Shown: one piece after another, positions 17,853 through 27,148 of the stretch
Numbering within the stretch: the first letter of the stretch is position 1
Layout of the letters: every line of letters begins with the position of its first letter
NCBI RefSeq assembly: GCF_023101665.1
Contig: NZ_CP082161.1
Coordinates: 5,518,001 to 5,582,000 of the forward strand
DNA: 64,000 bases
DNA from: Bradyrhizobium sp. 195
Lineage (GTDB): Bacteria; Pseudomonadota; Alphaproteobacteria; Rhizobiales; Xanthobacteraceae
Direction: 5' to 3'
Position numbers and translations under genes: made by a program
The notes under the pieces: model-generated
The model's input: only the letters and a program-made list of their open reading frames with translations
Told to the model about the DNA's origin: nothing
The model's database searches: none

Positions 17853-19400
17853 ATGCAGGGCCTGGAGCGGCTGGCTTCGATGGTGAGAGCTCCAATGGAC
17901 GCGCGCGAGGATTGGTCCCGGTCCGGGACTGACGGAGGGCAAGCGGCGCCCGGACATCCCCAGCACGGGATCGAGGTCTACGTCTTCCTGATCGCCTTCC
18001 TCTGCGTGTTCTACCTGTCGAACGGACCGCTTCTGCTCGGTCATTATGATCTGGGCTGGCACCTCGCCGCAGGAGACCTGATCCGGCAGCGCGGCGAAGT
18101 CCCCTTCCAGGATCCGTGGGCATTCACCCTCGGCGACAAGCGATGGTACAATCTGTCCTGGCTCTGGGACGTGATGGCCAGCGCGCTGTATCAGCACGCC
18201 GGCTTTGCCGGGATCGTCCTCATGGTCGTCGCCAGCGGCGCGGTCATCGCAGGATACCTCGCCTTCTGCGGCCTGAGCAGCGGCGCATCGCCCCTGGCGG
18301 TTTGCATCGCGGTCTTCGCCGCGTGCATGCTCTACCCCTGCTACGAAGCCTCGCCCAACATGTATCTGGCGGCATCGCCGAACATCGCGACCATGCTGTT
18401 CGCGGTGGTTTTCTACGGGGAGTGCCTGCGGCGGCGAAGATGGTTCCTGTTGCCCCCGATGATGATCCTCTGGGTGAATTTGCATGGCGGCTTCATGCTC
18501 GCCTTTCCGATCCTCGGCGTCTTCGGCGGCATCGCTTTGCTGCGGCAGGACTGGACAAACTTTCGGAACTACTGCCTCGCGGGCGTGGGGTGCTTCATCG
18601 CGATCTTCGTCAATCCGCTTGGGTGGCATGTCTATGACGGCGTGAGGGCGACGCTCGGTCATTTCGTCCAGGCCGATATCGGCGAATGGCGGTCCTACTT
18701 TCACAACGTCGAGCTGCCCGGCAGCATTCCAGGCATCGCCTATGCGCTGACGTTCGTTGCGCTGGAGGTGCGATACCGAAGCTCCACGCGCGTTCCGCTC
18801 GAGGCGCGCGTGCTTGCGTGGCTCTTCCTGTTTCTGGGTCTCTATCAGTTCAGATACACCGCGTTCTTCTTCATCTTCTCGAGCGTCCCGATGGCGCTTC
18901 ACATCGACCGGCTGCTGCCGAAACGCCTGTCGGGCTTCGAGGTCCAGCGCGCGATGCTGGCGGCAAGCGTCGTCGGCATCCTGTTGCTGCCATTCACGTT
19001 CATGCAGGTGAGACCGGCTCTGGCATTGCCTGACATGCTCTCGGAGGAGGATGCGCGCTATCTCGAAGCGCACAGCGCGCACGCGCACCTGCTGAACCAC
19101 TGGAACATCGGTGGACTCCTGATCTTCAGAACGCGGGGATCAGTGCCGGTCTTCGTCGACGGCCGGGCGGCGACCGCCTACCCGGACGAGTTGCTGCGCG
19201 ACTATCTCAAGCTGGTTCAGTGGGACATCGACGAGGCGACCTGGGACAAGGTGATCAGCAAGTATGAGATCAATGCGGTGCTCTGGGTCAGAGCACATGA
19301 CCCGTTGCGGCACTTCCTGGTCAGCGAGAGAGGCTGGAAAGAGGAATATACCGGCGCGTATGTCAGCCTCTACACCCGGCAAGAGGCCGCTCCCCGGTAG
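17853..19400 (+). CDS. Multispanning membrane protein, GT-C-like with C-terminal soluble domain
   Basis: 515 residues. The first membrane segment (about 41-65) is followed by HYDLGWHLAAGDLIRQRGEV and DPWAFTLGDKRWYN, again an acidic loop after the first span as in GT-C enzymes. A run of hydrophobic segments follows to about residue 390. The C-terminal part has LLNHWNIGGLLIFR and VPVFVDGRAATAYPDE, a 'WNxGG...FxDGR' pattern that recurs in uncharacterised GT-C-like membrane proteins. The start could be ATG 17853 or 17895. It faces the GT87-like pair on the opposite strand, with stop codons only 2 bases apart. Confidence 0.75.
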   Translation: MQGLERLASMVRAPMDAREDWSRSGTDGGQAAPGHPQHGIEVYVFLIAFLCVFYLSNGPLLLGHYDLGWHLAAGDLIRQRGEVPFQDPWAFTLGDKRWYNLSWLWDVMASALYQHAGFAGIVLMVVASGAVIAGYLAFCGLSSGASPLAVCIAVFAACMLYPCYEASPNMYLAASPNIATMLFAVVFYGECLRRRRWFLLPPMMILWVNLHGGFMLAFPILGVFGGIALLRQDWTNFRNYCLAGVGCFIAIFVNPLGWHVYDGVRATLGHFVQADIGEWRSYFHNVELPGSIPGIAYALTFVALEVRYRSSTRVPLEARVLAWLFLFLGLYQFRYTAFFFIFSSVPMALHIDRLLPKRLSGFEVQRAMLAASVVGILLLPFTFMQVRPALALPDMLSEEDARYLEAHSAHAHLLNHWNIGGLLIFRTRGSVPVFVDGRAATAYPDELLRDYLKLVQWDIDEATWDKVISKYEINAVLWVRAHDPLRHFLVSERGWKEEYTGAYVSLYTRQEAAPR

Positions 19401-19402
19401 GA

Positions 19403-20731
19403 TCAGCTCTGCTGGGACCCGCGCCAGGAGGCCGGGCCGCCTGAAGGTCCACGCGGCAGCAGGAGCCAGAAACAGATCAGCGCGATCGACAGCTGGCTGA
19501 ATCCGTCCATGAACACGCCCGAGACCGACGCCAGGGTCGGGATGGCGATTGCGACCGTCAGCACGGCGGCCATCAGCGCCGCAGGCAGATCGACGACGAG
19601 AACCGCGGCGTACAGCGCCACCTCGAAGAAGGCGTACTCCTTCAGTCTGGGCGCGCAGAGATAGAGAGCGTACATCGCGAGCACAGTGATGCGCATTGCG
19701 GCGTCGGGATGGGCGACCAGCCAGTCGTCGAGCGTCTGAAGAAGCGAAGCCTCGCGGGCGGGGCGCGAGGCGCCGACCATGCGCCACACCGAGATCGCGA
19801 GCGGCGCAAGCACGAGCGCGATTGCGATCAGACCATAGAGCGCGGCAACGACCGGCTTGCTGCCGGCGAGCCCAATGCGCTCCGCAACCGTCCGCGCGAG
19901 GAAGAGCAGCGACGGATTGACCTCGTTCCCCGGCGAATGCTGTCCGGGGATCTGGCCGAAGATCGCGCTCAGCCAACTCCTGAACAGGTCCGGATAGAAC
20001 ACCAGCGAAGCCAGGATCGGCAGCACGAACATGCCGGCTGCGACGGCGATCAGGAGAAGCTTGCGACCTCTTGGCTGCGGCAAGAAATAGAGCGCGGCAA
20101 GAACCGGGAAGAACACCAGCTTGAACGAGGTGACAAGGCCGAGCACGGCCGCACCGGCGAGCTGCGGTGCGAGACTCGTGCCGCCCTCGCGCCCGGACTG
20201 CGCCGGACGCAGCAACAAGGCCAGCGATGCGGCCGTCAACAGGCCACTCAGGATCGCAAAATTCCCTGTCGCGATGATCCATTCAAAGCCGAGGAAGCCA
20301 CCGAGCGCGAACAGGCTCCGCAGCGCGACATCCCTCAAGCCCGGCCGGGTCCTGCCGAGGCCGGGCAACAACAGCGCGCAGATCAACGCGAGAACGAGAT
20401 AGATCGGCTTGTAGTGCGCGACGAGGAAACCGCCGGCGCAGACCGGCCGGAAGGCATCGAGGGTCACCGGAAGATAGGGATAGGAGAGCTTGGTGTCCTT
20501 CAGGTTCTTGACGAAATAGGGATCGAGCCCCCCGATATGCGCATCGACGGCTGCGCAGTTCACCCGCGCATCCCAGCCGAACGTCTCGTCCATGCCCATA
20601 TCGATGGCAACTAGCGTTGCGACCAGCAGCGCCAAGGCCAGGATGAAGCGGGTCATCCAGTTGCTCCCCCGCGCGTCGGTGGCAAGGGCCCCTCGTTCTC
20701 CGCCTGCTGCGGACGCGGCGACGTCGGTCAT
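19403..20731 (-). CDS. Membrane protein, GT87/DUF2029-like, second copy
   Basis: 442 residues from the ATG at 20731, which overlaps the stop of the upstream paralogue by 4 bases (ATGA). Its Ala/Leu-rich multispanning sequence resembles GT87 (DUF2029) polyprenyl-phosphate-dependent sugar transferases. An acidic loop after the first span reads GWDARVNCAAVDAHIGGLDP. Shared blocks with its neighbour include KLSYPYLPVTLD, AGGFLVAHY and VTSFKLVFFPVLAALYFLP. The longer frame from 20800 runs into the upstream gene and is not used. Probable acceptor: a membrane glycan or lipid. Confidence 0.78.
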   Translation of the reverse strand: MTDVAASAAGGERGALATDARGSNWMTRFILALALLVATLVAIDMGMDETFGWDARVNCAAVDAHIGGLDPYFVKNLKDTKLSYPYLPVTLDAFRPVCAGGFLVAHYKPIYLVLALICALLLPGLGRTRPGLRDVALRSLFALGGFLGFEWIIATGNFAILSGLLTAASLALLLRPAQSGREGGTSLAPQLAGAAVLGLVTSFKLVFFPVLAALYFLPQPRGRKLLLIAVAAGMFVLPILASLVFYPDLFRSWLSAIFGQIPGQHSPGNEVNPSLLFLARTVAERIGLAGSKPVVAALYGLIAIALVLAPLAISVWRMVGASRPAREASLLQTLDDWLVAHPDAAMRITVLAMYALYLCAPRLKEYAFFEVALYAAVLVVDLPAALMAAVLTVAIAIPTLASVSGVFMDGFSQLSIALICFWLLLPRGPSGGPASWRGSQQS

Positions 20732-22050
20732 GGTTGCGCACCCTTCATCTCGAGGCGTTTCGGCTCCGCGCGAAAATCCTGCAGCAGGATCCAGAAACAC
20801 ATCAGCGCGACGAGGAGGAGGATGAAAGTGCCTTCGAACGCCGTCCCTGCGAGCGAGATCAGCGCGGGAATGAGAAGACCGACGGTGAGAACGGCAGCGA
20901 GCGCGCGTGCCGGCAGGTCGACGACCAGAATGGCGGCATAGAGCGCGAGCTCGAAGAAGGCATATTCCTTGAGGCGCGGCGAACTGAGATAGAGCGCAAA
21001 CATGGCAAGCACGGTGATGCGCATGGCCGCGCGGGGATGATCCATCAGCCAGCGATCCAGCTGCAACAGACGCGATCCCCCTTCCCGCACCGGCCGGTCC
21101 GCAGCCACCCGCAGGACGGACAAGGCGAACGGCGCGAGCACGAGCGCGAGTGCTGCGAGCGCATAGGTCGCGAACACGGCCGGCCTGCCATCAATGCCGG
21201 CGTGATCCATCAGGCTCTGTGCGAGCAGCAGCAGCGACGGATTGACCTCGACGAGATTGACGGAGTGCTGGTTGGGAATCTGTCCCGCAATCGCAAGCAG
21301 CCAGCTCGCGAACAGATCGGGGTACAGCATCCGCGATATCAGGATCGGCAAGACGAAGCTGAACGCCGCCACCGCGATCAGCACCAGCTTGCGGCGACGC
21401 GGCAGCGGCAGAAAATAGAGCGCAGCCAGCACGGGGAAGAACACCAGCTTGAACGAGGTCACAAGGCCAAGCAGCGCAGCGCCGGCGAGACGCAAGGCGA
21501 AGCTCGGATGCTCCGACACTCCGGGCGCACGAAGCAGGAGCATCAACGCGATCGTGGTCAGCACGCCGCTCAAGATCGCGAAGTTGCCGGACACCTGCAC
21601 CCATTCGAAACCGACGAAAGCGCCGAGCGCGCACAGCACCTTGAGCGAAACATCGCGCACGCGTGTGCGCCGGCGGCCGGGAGCGGGCAAGAGGAGACCG
21701 CAGACCACGGCGAGGACGAAGTAGACGGCCATGTAGTGACCGGCGAGAAAACCGCCCGCACACAACGGGCGGAAGACATCCAGCGTCACGGGCAAATAGG
21801 GATAGGAGAGCGTGGTGACCTTCAGATTCCTGACGAAATAGGGATCGAGCCCCTTGGCATGCGCATCGACCGCTGCGCAATTGACGTGAAGGTCCCAGCC
21901 ATAGTTCAAATCGAGCCGGGCATAATTGGCGATATTGCCGAGCACGAACAGCGCCGTCAGGGCGATCAGGCAGGCCAGCCAGGTCCTTCGCCCCGCAGCC
22001 GGGTCGGCCGAGGGTCCCAACCATCGTGCTGCATCGGTCACGTCGGACAC
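20728..22050 (-). CDS. Membrane protein, GT87/DUF2029-like, first copy
   Basis: 440 residues with a GTG start. It is the upstream member of a tandem pair: GWDLHVNCAAVDAHAKGLDP, LSYPYLPVTLDVFRP and VTSFKLVFFPVLAALYFLP match the second copy almost word for word, so the pair arose by tandem duplication. About ten hydrophobic segments are seen. Members of this family transfer mannose or arabinose from polyprenyl phosphate outside the inner membrane. The GT2 gene at 12316 could make such a donor, which is inference from context. Confidence 0.78.
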   Translation of the reverse strand: MSDVTDAARWLGPSADPAAGRRTWLACLIALTALFVLGNIANYARLDLNYGWDLHVNCAAVDAHAKGLDPYFVRNLKVTTLSYPYLPVTLDVFRPLCAGGFLAGHYMAVYFVLAVVCGLLLPAPGRRRTRVRDVSLKVLCALGAFVGFEWVQVSGNFAILSGVLTTIALMLLLRAPGVSEHPSFALRLAGAALLGLVTSFKLVFFPVLAALYFLPLPRRRKLVLIAVAAFSFVLPILISRMLYPDLFASWLLAIAGQIPNQHSVNLVEVNPSLLLLAQSLMDHAGIDGRPAVFATYALAALALVLAPFALSVLRVAADRPVREGGSRLLQLDRWLMDHPRAAMRITVLAMFALYLSSPRLKEYAFFELALYAAILVVDLPARALAAVLTVGLLIPALISLAGTAFEGTFILLLVALMCFWILLQDFRAEPKRLEMKGAQP

Positions 22051-22352
22051 AAACGGATACCTTTTGGCCTGGTTCTATGAGGCGCCGCATTGGCGCCGGA
22101 AATCAGCCGTCACACTGAACAGGATGCGTTTCCGTTTCATCCCGCGGGATCGATGAGCCTCGTCCGGCGCCGAGCTTTAGGCAGGAATGGTGAATCAGCG
22201 GTTTCCGGCCCATCGCAAGACTGCGTCCCGGGCGACCCAGCGGGGCGCTCCCTCACCAATTTTTGTCCGCCCCGGTTCCGCCTGCCAGCCATCCCGAAAC
22301 ATGGGTTGTGCAACGCAGCATGGACGAGGAATAAAGTCGTTCGATTTCAGAG
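22051..22352. other. Divergent intergenic region, no gene seen
   Basis: 302 bases between the divergent GT87-like gene and the MFS gene. Both promoters must lie here. I could not identify convincing -35/-10 boxes, an operator or an RNA gene. The short open frames crossing it have no ribosome sites or family resemblance. Confidence 0.5.
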
Positions 22353-23612
22353 GTGAGCTTCTTGTCCGACATCAATGCCGATTCTTGGGTGTCCACGGGA
22401 CACCGCCCCATGGGTTTTCCAGAATTCGTCATCGTGATCGCGTCCATCATGGCGCTGAATCCGCTTGCGATGGACATGATGCTGCCGGCGCTGCCCAATA
22501 TCGGGGCGGCCTTCAAGATCCCCGTCGCCAACCACCTCCAGCTGGTGCTGTCGACCTTCCTGATCGGCTTCGGCGCCGGCCAGTTCGTCATGGGCCCCTT
22601 GTCGGACCGCTTCGGCCGCCGGCCGGTGCTGCTCGGCGGCATGGCGGTCTATGCGGTGGCGAGCGTGCTGGCGGTCGCCGCGCCCTCGTTCGAGACGCTG
22701 CTACTGGCGCGCGCGCTGCAGGGGCTCGGCACCTCGGCGACGCGCGTGATCGCGACCTCGATCGTGCGCGACTGTTACGCCGGCCGTCGCATGGCGAGCG
22801 TGATGTCGCTCGCCATGATGGTGTTCATCGCGGTGCCCGTGATCGCCCCCTCGTTCGGACAGGCGGTGCTGCTGGTGACGGCGTGGCGCGGCATCTTCGT
22901 GGTGCTGATGCTCTACGGCCTGCTCGCGCTCGCATGGTGTGTGCTGCGGCTGCCTGAGACCCTGCCTCCGTCCGGGCGCCGGTCGCTAGCGCCTGCCGAC
23001 GTGCTCTCGGCGTTCCGGCAGACCGTGACCAACCGCCAGACCATCGGCTATGCCACGGCCGCGGGCAGCGTCATCGGCGCACTCTTCGCCTATGTCTTCT
23101 GCGCCCAGCAGGTCTTCACCGGAATCTATCACCTCGGCCATTACTTCCCGATCGCCTTCGCCGCGATTGCGGCCGGTACGGCCATCGCAGGCTTCCTCAA
23201 TGCGAGGCTGGTCGGGCGGCTCGGCATGCGCGTGATCTCGCACGGGGCGCTGGCGCTCTACACGGTCGTTGCCGCCGTGATGCTGCTGACGGAAAGCCTC
23301 GGCATGCTGCCGCTTACCTTGTTCATGGTGCTCTCGGCGCTGATGATGTTCTCGTTCGGCATGATGATCGCGAACTTCACTGCGCTCGCCATGGAGCCGC
23401 AGGGCCACATCGCCGGCACCGCCTCCTCGCTCTACGGCTCGATCACGACGCTGATCGGAATCGTGGTCGGCATGGCGATCGGACAGAGCTTCGACGGCAC
23501 GCTGCTGCCGTTCTCGGTCGGCTTCTTCCTGTCGACGCTGGCAGCGCTCGCGATCGTGCTGGTGGTGGAGAAGGGACGGCTGTTCAAGCCGCATCATCGT
23601 CCGATCGGCTAG
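22353..23612 (+). CDS. MFS drug-resistance transporter, Bcr/CflA type
   Basis: The 419-residue protein has twelve predicted hydrophobic segments, the size and style of Bcr/CflA proton-driven exporters. The diagnostic loop between spans 2 and 3, GPLSDRFGRRPVLL, is at about residues 80-93, and DMMLPALPNIG in span 1 is typical of the family. It begins with GTG; the AGAGGTGAGC context overlaps the start. It is transcribed away from the GT87-like pair and followed by a tiny open frame and a strong hairpin. The substrate is unknown. Confidence 0.88.
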   Translation: MSFLSDINADSWVSTGHRPMGFPEFVIVIASIMALNPLAMDMMLPALPNIGAAFKIPVANHLQLVLSTFLIGFGAGQFVMGPLSDRFGRRPVLLGGMAVYAVASVLAVAAPSFETLLLARALQGLGTSATRVIATSIVRDCYAGRRMASVMSLAMMVFIAVPVIAPSFGQAVLLVTAWRGIFVVLMLYGLLALAWCVLRLPETLPPSGRRSLAPADVLSAFRQTVTNRQTIGYATAAGSVIGALFAYVFCAQQVFTGIYHLGHYFPIAFAAIAAGTAIAGFLNARLVGRLGMRVISHGALALYTVVAAVMLLTESLGMLPLTLFMVLSALMMFSFGMMIANFTALAMEPQGHIAGTASSLYGSITTLIGIVVGMAIGQSFDGTLLPFSVGFFLSTLAALAIVLVVEKGRLFKPHHRPIG

Positions 23613-23665
23613 GAACTTCCCGCTCCTCTCTATGTTGTACTGCAGCAATTCAGAGGATTGGCCAA

Positions 23666-23809
23666 ATGGAACAAGAGAACAGACCGGATAAGCCCGCATG
23701 GGAGATCGAACGGCCAGCTTCACGGCAAGGTTCATCCGGTGAGCGGCCGGACACGAGCCTGCCATTCGCAAGTGAAGGGCTCGAGCAGCTGCGCGACGGG
23801 AACTGCTAG
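23666..23809 (+). CDS. Possible 47-residue hypothetical protein
   Basis: A short frame starting ATG with AGAGGA 8 bases upstream and ending 30 bases before a strong bidirectional terminator. The product is polar and charged, starting MEQENRPDKPAWEIE and ending DGNC. No family is recognised. The good ribosome site and the terminator behind it support expression, but its small size keeps this tentative. Confidence 0.4.
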   Translation: MEQENRPDKPAWEIERPASRQGSSGERPDTSLPFASEGLEQLRDGNC

Positions 23810-23839
23810 ACCAGATCGACCAGGGATCGCTTCATAGAA

Positions 23840-23877
23840 AACGGCGCCGCGATGACCTGCGGCGCCGTTCACTTTTT
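23840..23877. terminator. Bidirectional rho-independent terminator
   Basis: An 11-base-pair perfect stem (AACGGCGCCGC/GCGGCGCCGTT) around an 8-base loop. TTTTT follows 3 bases later on the plus strand and a TTTTC run on the minus strand. It separates the MFS side from the minus-strand ABC binding-protein gene and serves both. Confidence 0.85.
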
Positions 23878-23897
23878 CAGACCCAGGCGTCCCCCGC

Positions 23898-25508
23898 CTA
23901 CTCCGACTTGTCGACGTTCCAGAACAGCGGCGTCGCCGGGCCGTCGAGCACGCCGGTCAGCGATTTGCGCCAGCCGCTCGGCAGGAGATACTGCCCGAGC
24001 GGGATATAGATCACCTGCTCATAGGCTTCCTTCTGGATGTCGGCGGCGATCTTCTTCTGCTCGTCGAGCGAGGGGGCGCGGACGAAGGCGTCCTTGAGCT
24101 GCTCGATCTTGGCGCTTTCCGCCCAGCCGAACCAGCCGCCCTTCTTGCCCTGGCCGCCGATCGAGAGATTGGCGATCGGGTTGGAGACGTCGGCCGCGAC
24201 CCAGTTGGTGAAGAACATGTTCCAGCCGCCCTCCTTCGGCGGCTTCTGGCTGGCGCGACGGCTCACCACCGTCTGCCAATCGGTCGCCTGCAGGTCGACC
24301 TTGAAGCCGGCCTCGCGCAGCAACTGCGCCGCGACGATCGGTTGCGCCTTGAGGGTCGTGACGTCGCCAGGCGCCATGACCACGACCGGGGTGCCGTCAT
24401 AGCCGGACTCGGCGAGCGCCTTCTTGGCTTCCGCCATGCCATTGCCCTTCACCAAAGTCTCGGCGCCGGCCTCGGTTGCGAACGGCGTATCGCAAATGAA
24501 GAACGCACCACAGATCTTCTGATACTTGGCATTGCCGACCAGCGCGTCGAGGACGTCCTTCTGGTTCATGGCCAGAAGAGCAGCCCGCCGCACCTTCACG
24601 TTGTCGAACGGCGGATAAAGGAAGTTCATCCGGCCGAGGGTCTGGAAGCCGAACTTGTTCGAGACCTCGATCGTGATCTCCTTGTTCGCCTCCAGCACCG
24701 GCAGCATGTCGTAGGGCAGATTCTCCATGAAATCGATGTCGCCCGACTGCAGCGCGTTCACCGCGGTCTGAGAGTCCGGCATCGTGATCCATTCGACGCG
24801 GTCGACTTTCGCCACCTTGCCGCCCGAGGTCCAGCTCGCCGGCTCCTTGCGCGGCACGTAGTCGGTGTTCTTGACGTAGACCGCCTTCACACCCGGCTGG
24901 AATTCCGACGCCACGAACTTGAACGGACCCGAGCCGATCTGCTCGGGGATCTGCTTGTCCGCCGGCGTCTCGGCGAGGCGCTTCGGCATCATGAAGGCGA
25001 CGCGCGAGGACGGCTTGCCGATGGAATCGAGCACGAGGCCGTAGGGCTCCTTCAGCTTCAGCGTGATGGTCTTGGCGTCGGTCGCCTCGATGCTCGCGGT
25101 GAAGTCCATGAGCTTCTGGCCCATACCGTCGACCGCGGCCCAGCGCTTCAACGAAGCGACGCAATCTTCCGCCGTCACCGCTGCGCCGTCATGCCACTTC
25201 AGGCCGTCGCGCAGGGTGAAGGTGTAGGTGAGCTTGTCGTCGGAGATCTTCCAGTCCGCCATCTGCGGCTGGATCTTGAAGCTCGAATCGGGGGCCACCA
25301 GCGTGTCGTAGACCATGTAGCCATGGTCGCGCGTGATGTAGGCCGTGGTGAAGATCGGGTCGATGATGCGCAGATCCGAATGCATCACCGCCGTGATGGT
25401 CTTGCCGGCTGCAAGCACGGGCGAAGCGAGCGCCGTCGAAAGCGCGACGACCGACAGCGCAAGTTTGGAGGCGAACGCGCGAGGCCCCCGGCGCATGAAG
25501 TGCAACAT
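23898..25508 (-). CDS. ABC transporter substrate-binding protein, peptide (SBP_bac_5) family
   Basis: A 536-residue periplasmic binding protein of the DppA/OppA family. The N-terminus is basic (MRRGPRAFASK) followed by a hydrophobic segment ending ASPVLAAGKT, a normal signal peptide cleaved at about residue 33. The body has TFTLRDGLKWHDGAAVTAEDCVASLKR-type sequence, in which LRDGLKWHDG near residue 100 is the family hallmark. It is transcribed away from the M20 peptidase and permease genes and most probably delivers peptides or related compounds to the transporter at 27.1-30.8 kb. It ends at a strong terminator. Confidence 0.92.
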   Translation of the reverse strand: MLHFMRRGPRAFASKLALSVVALSTALASPVLAAGKTITAVMHSDLRIIDPIFTTAYITRDHGYMVYDTLVAPDSSFKIQPQMADWKISDDKLTYTFTLRDGLKWHDGAAVTAEDCVASLKRWAAVDGMGQKLMDFTASIEATDAKTITLKLKEPYGLVLDSIGKPSSRVAFMMPKRLAETPADKQIPEQIGSGPFKFVASEFQPGVKAVYVKNTDYVPRKEPASWTSGGKVAKVDRVEWITMPDSQTAVNALQSGDIDFMENLPYDMLPVLEANKEITIEVSNKFGFQTLGRMNFLYPPFDNVKVRRAALLAMNQKDVLDALVGNAKYQKICGAFFICDTPFATEAGAETLVKGNGMAEAKKALAESGYDGTPVVVMAPGDVTTLKAQPIVAAQLLREAGFKVDLQATDWQTVVSRRASQKPPKEGGWNMFFTNWVAADVSNPIANLSIGGQGKKGGWFGWAESAKIEQLKDAFVRAPSLDEQKKIAADIQKEAYEQVIYIPLGQYLLPSGWRKSLTGVLDGPATPLFWNVDKSE

Positions 25509-25777
25509 AAAAAGTTTCTCCTGACGTGAAACTGTTCAAAGGCAGGTTATTGGTTAAGCATGCGGCTCGTCCATTGGGCGAACTAACCTCATGCAATGCC
25601 TTTATCTTTCGAGACTTGCAGACAGTGCCGAGCGCGTCAATCCGGTTTCGCTGCAAGCCCTGGCGGCGCGGGCACGGGCTCCACAAGGATCGGTTTGGCT
25701 CTACAACACTCTCCACTCGTCCTGCCGCGCGGCAATGCAATGCGCGTTCCATCTTTCGAAGCTTGAGAGACATTGAG

Positions 25778-26908
25778 ATGAATCCAGCCGATCTTCCTTT
25801 CGATTCCGAGGCAATGCTCCAGGGTCTGCGTGGCTGGGTCGAATGCGAGAGCCCGACCTGGGATGCTGGTGCCGTGAACCGCATGCTCGATATCGCAGCG
25901 CGGGATATGGCGATCATGGGTGCGACGATCGAGCGCATCGCCGGCCGGCAAGGCTTCGGCGGCGTGATCCGCGCGCGCTTTCCGCACCCAAAACAGGGCG
26001 AGCCCGGCATCCTGATCGCCGGCCACATGGATACCGTCCATCCGGTCGGCACCATCGAGAAGCTGAAATGGCGGCGCGAGGGCAACAAGTGCTATGGCCC
26101 CGGCATCTACGACATGAAGGGCGGCAACTACCTCTCGCTGGAAGCGATCCGGCAGCTGGCGCGCGCATCCTTCACCACGCCGCTGCCGATCACCGTGCTG
26201 TTCACGCCTGACGAGGAAGTCGGCACGCCTTCGACACGCGACATCATCGAGGCGGAGGCTGCGCGCAACAAATATGTGCTGGTGCCCGAGCCCGGCCGTG
26301 CCGACAACGGCGTCACCACTGGACGTTACGCCATCGCACGATTCAATCTCGAGGCGACGGGCCGGCCGAGCCACGCCGGCGCAACGTTGTCGGCGGGACG
26401 CTCGGCGATCCGCGAGATGGCGCGGCAGATTCTCGCCATCGACGCGATGACGACGGAGGACTGCACCTTCTCGGTCGGCGTGGTGCATGGCGGTCAATGG
26501 GTCAATTGCGTTGCCACGACCGCCACCGGCGAAGCGCTCTCCATGGCCAAGCGGCAGGCCGATCTCGACCGCGGCGTCGAGCGGATGCTGGCGCTGTCAG
26601 GCACGAGCAACGATGTCGCCTTCAAGGTGACGCGCGGGGTCACGCGCCCGGTGTGGGAACCGGATGCCGGCACGATGGCGCTGTACGAGAAGGCGCGCGG
26701 CATTGCCAAATCACTCGGCGCCGAACTGCCGCATGCGAGCTCCGGGGGCGGCTCCGACGGAAACTTCACCGGTGCGATGGGCATCCCGACGCTCGACGGC
26801 CTGGGCGTGCGCGGCGCCAACGGCCACACGCTCGAGGAGTATATCGAAGTCGAGAGTCTGGTTGAGCGCGGTCGGTTGATGGCGGGTCTGCTGGCGACGC
26901 TGGAGTGA
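25778..26908 (+). CDS. M20 family metallopeptidase, carboxypeptidase-G2-like
   Basis: 376 residues from ATG 25778; the frame is open upstream to 25526 but that part shows no domain. The M20 zinc site is visible: GHMDTVHPVG near residue 84 (His and the catalytic Asp), DMKGGNY near 111 (bridging Asp), DEEVGTPS near 144 (catalytic Glu plus metal Glu) and NGHT near the C-terminus (last His). The dimerisation domain contains RPSHAG. Such enzymes remove C-terminal residues such as glutamate from peptides or folates. It lies between the binding-protein gene and the permeases. Confidence 0.9.
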   Translation: MNPADLPFDSEAMLQGLRGWVECESPTWDAGAVNRMLDIAARDMAIMGATIERIAGRQGFGGVIRARFPHPKQGEPGILIAGHMDTVHPVGTIEKLKWRREGNKCYGPGIYDMKGGNYLSLEAIRQLARASFTTPLPITVLFTPDEEVGTPSTRDIIEAEAARNKYVLVPEPGRADNGVTTGRYAIARFNLEATGRPSHAGATLSAGRSAIREMARQILAIDAMTTEDCTFSVGVVHGGQWVNCVATTATGEALSMAKRQADLDRGVERMLALSGTSNDVAFKVTRGVTRPVWEPDAGTMALYEKARGIAKSLGAELPHASSGGGSDGNFTGAMGIPTLDGLGVRGANGHTLEEYIEVESLVERGRLMAGLLATLE

Positions 26909-26923
26909 TGGAGTAATGGAGGT

Positions 26924-27003
26924 CGTTATTCCCGGGCGCGCAAAGCGCGAACCCGGAATCTCGAGATTCCGGGTTCGATGCTGCGCATCGCCCCGGAATG
27001 ACG
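26924..27003. repeat. Palindromic repeat, CATTCCGGGGCGC...GCCCCGGAATGAC family
   Basis: Inverted repeat of about 80 bases with nested palindromes (ACCCGGAATCTCGAGATTCC GGGT at the core, split arms outside). The same family recurs at 44542-44620, in longer form at 29011-29115, and as the ends of the GIY-YIG element at 56383-56781. Confidence 0.7.
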
Positions 27004-27148
27004 GCCAAATGCAAGGGCGCGGAAATCAGCTGACCGCACTGCAAAAACTGTGGCCCTGATGGCACGGGAATTGCTGAAATGTTAGGCTAGTGGCAGAACT
27101 GACCATCGCGGCTGCCGCCGATTTGACTCTAATCTGACGGAATCCAAC

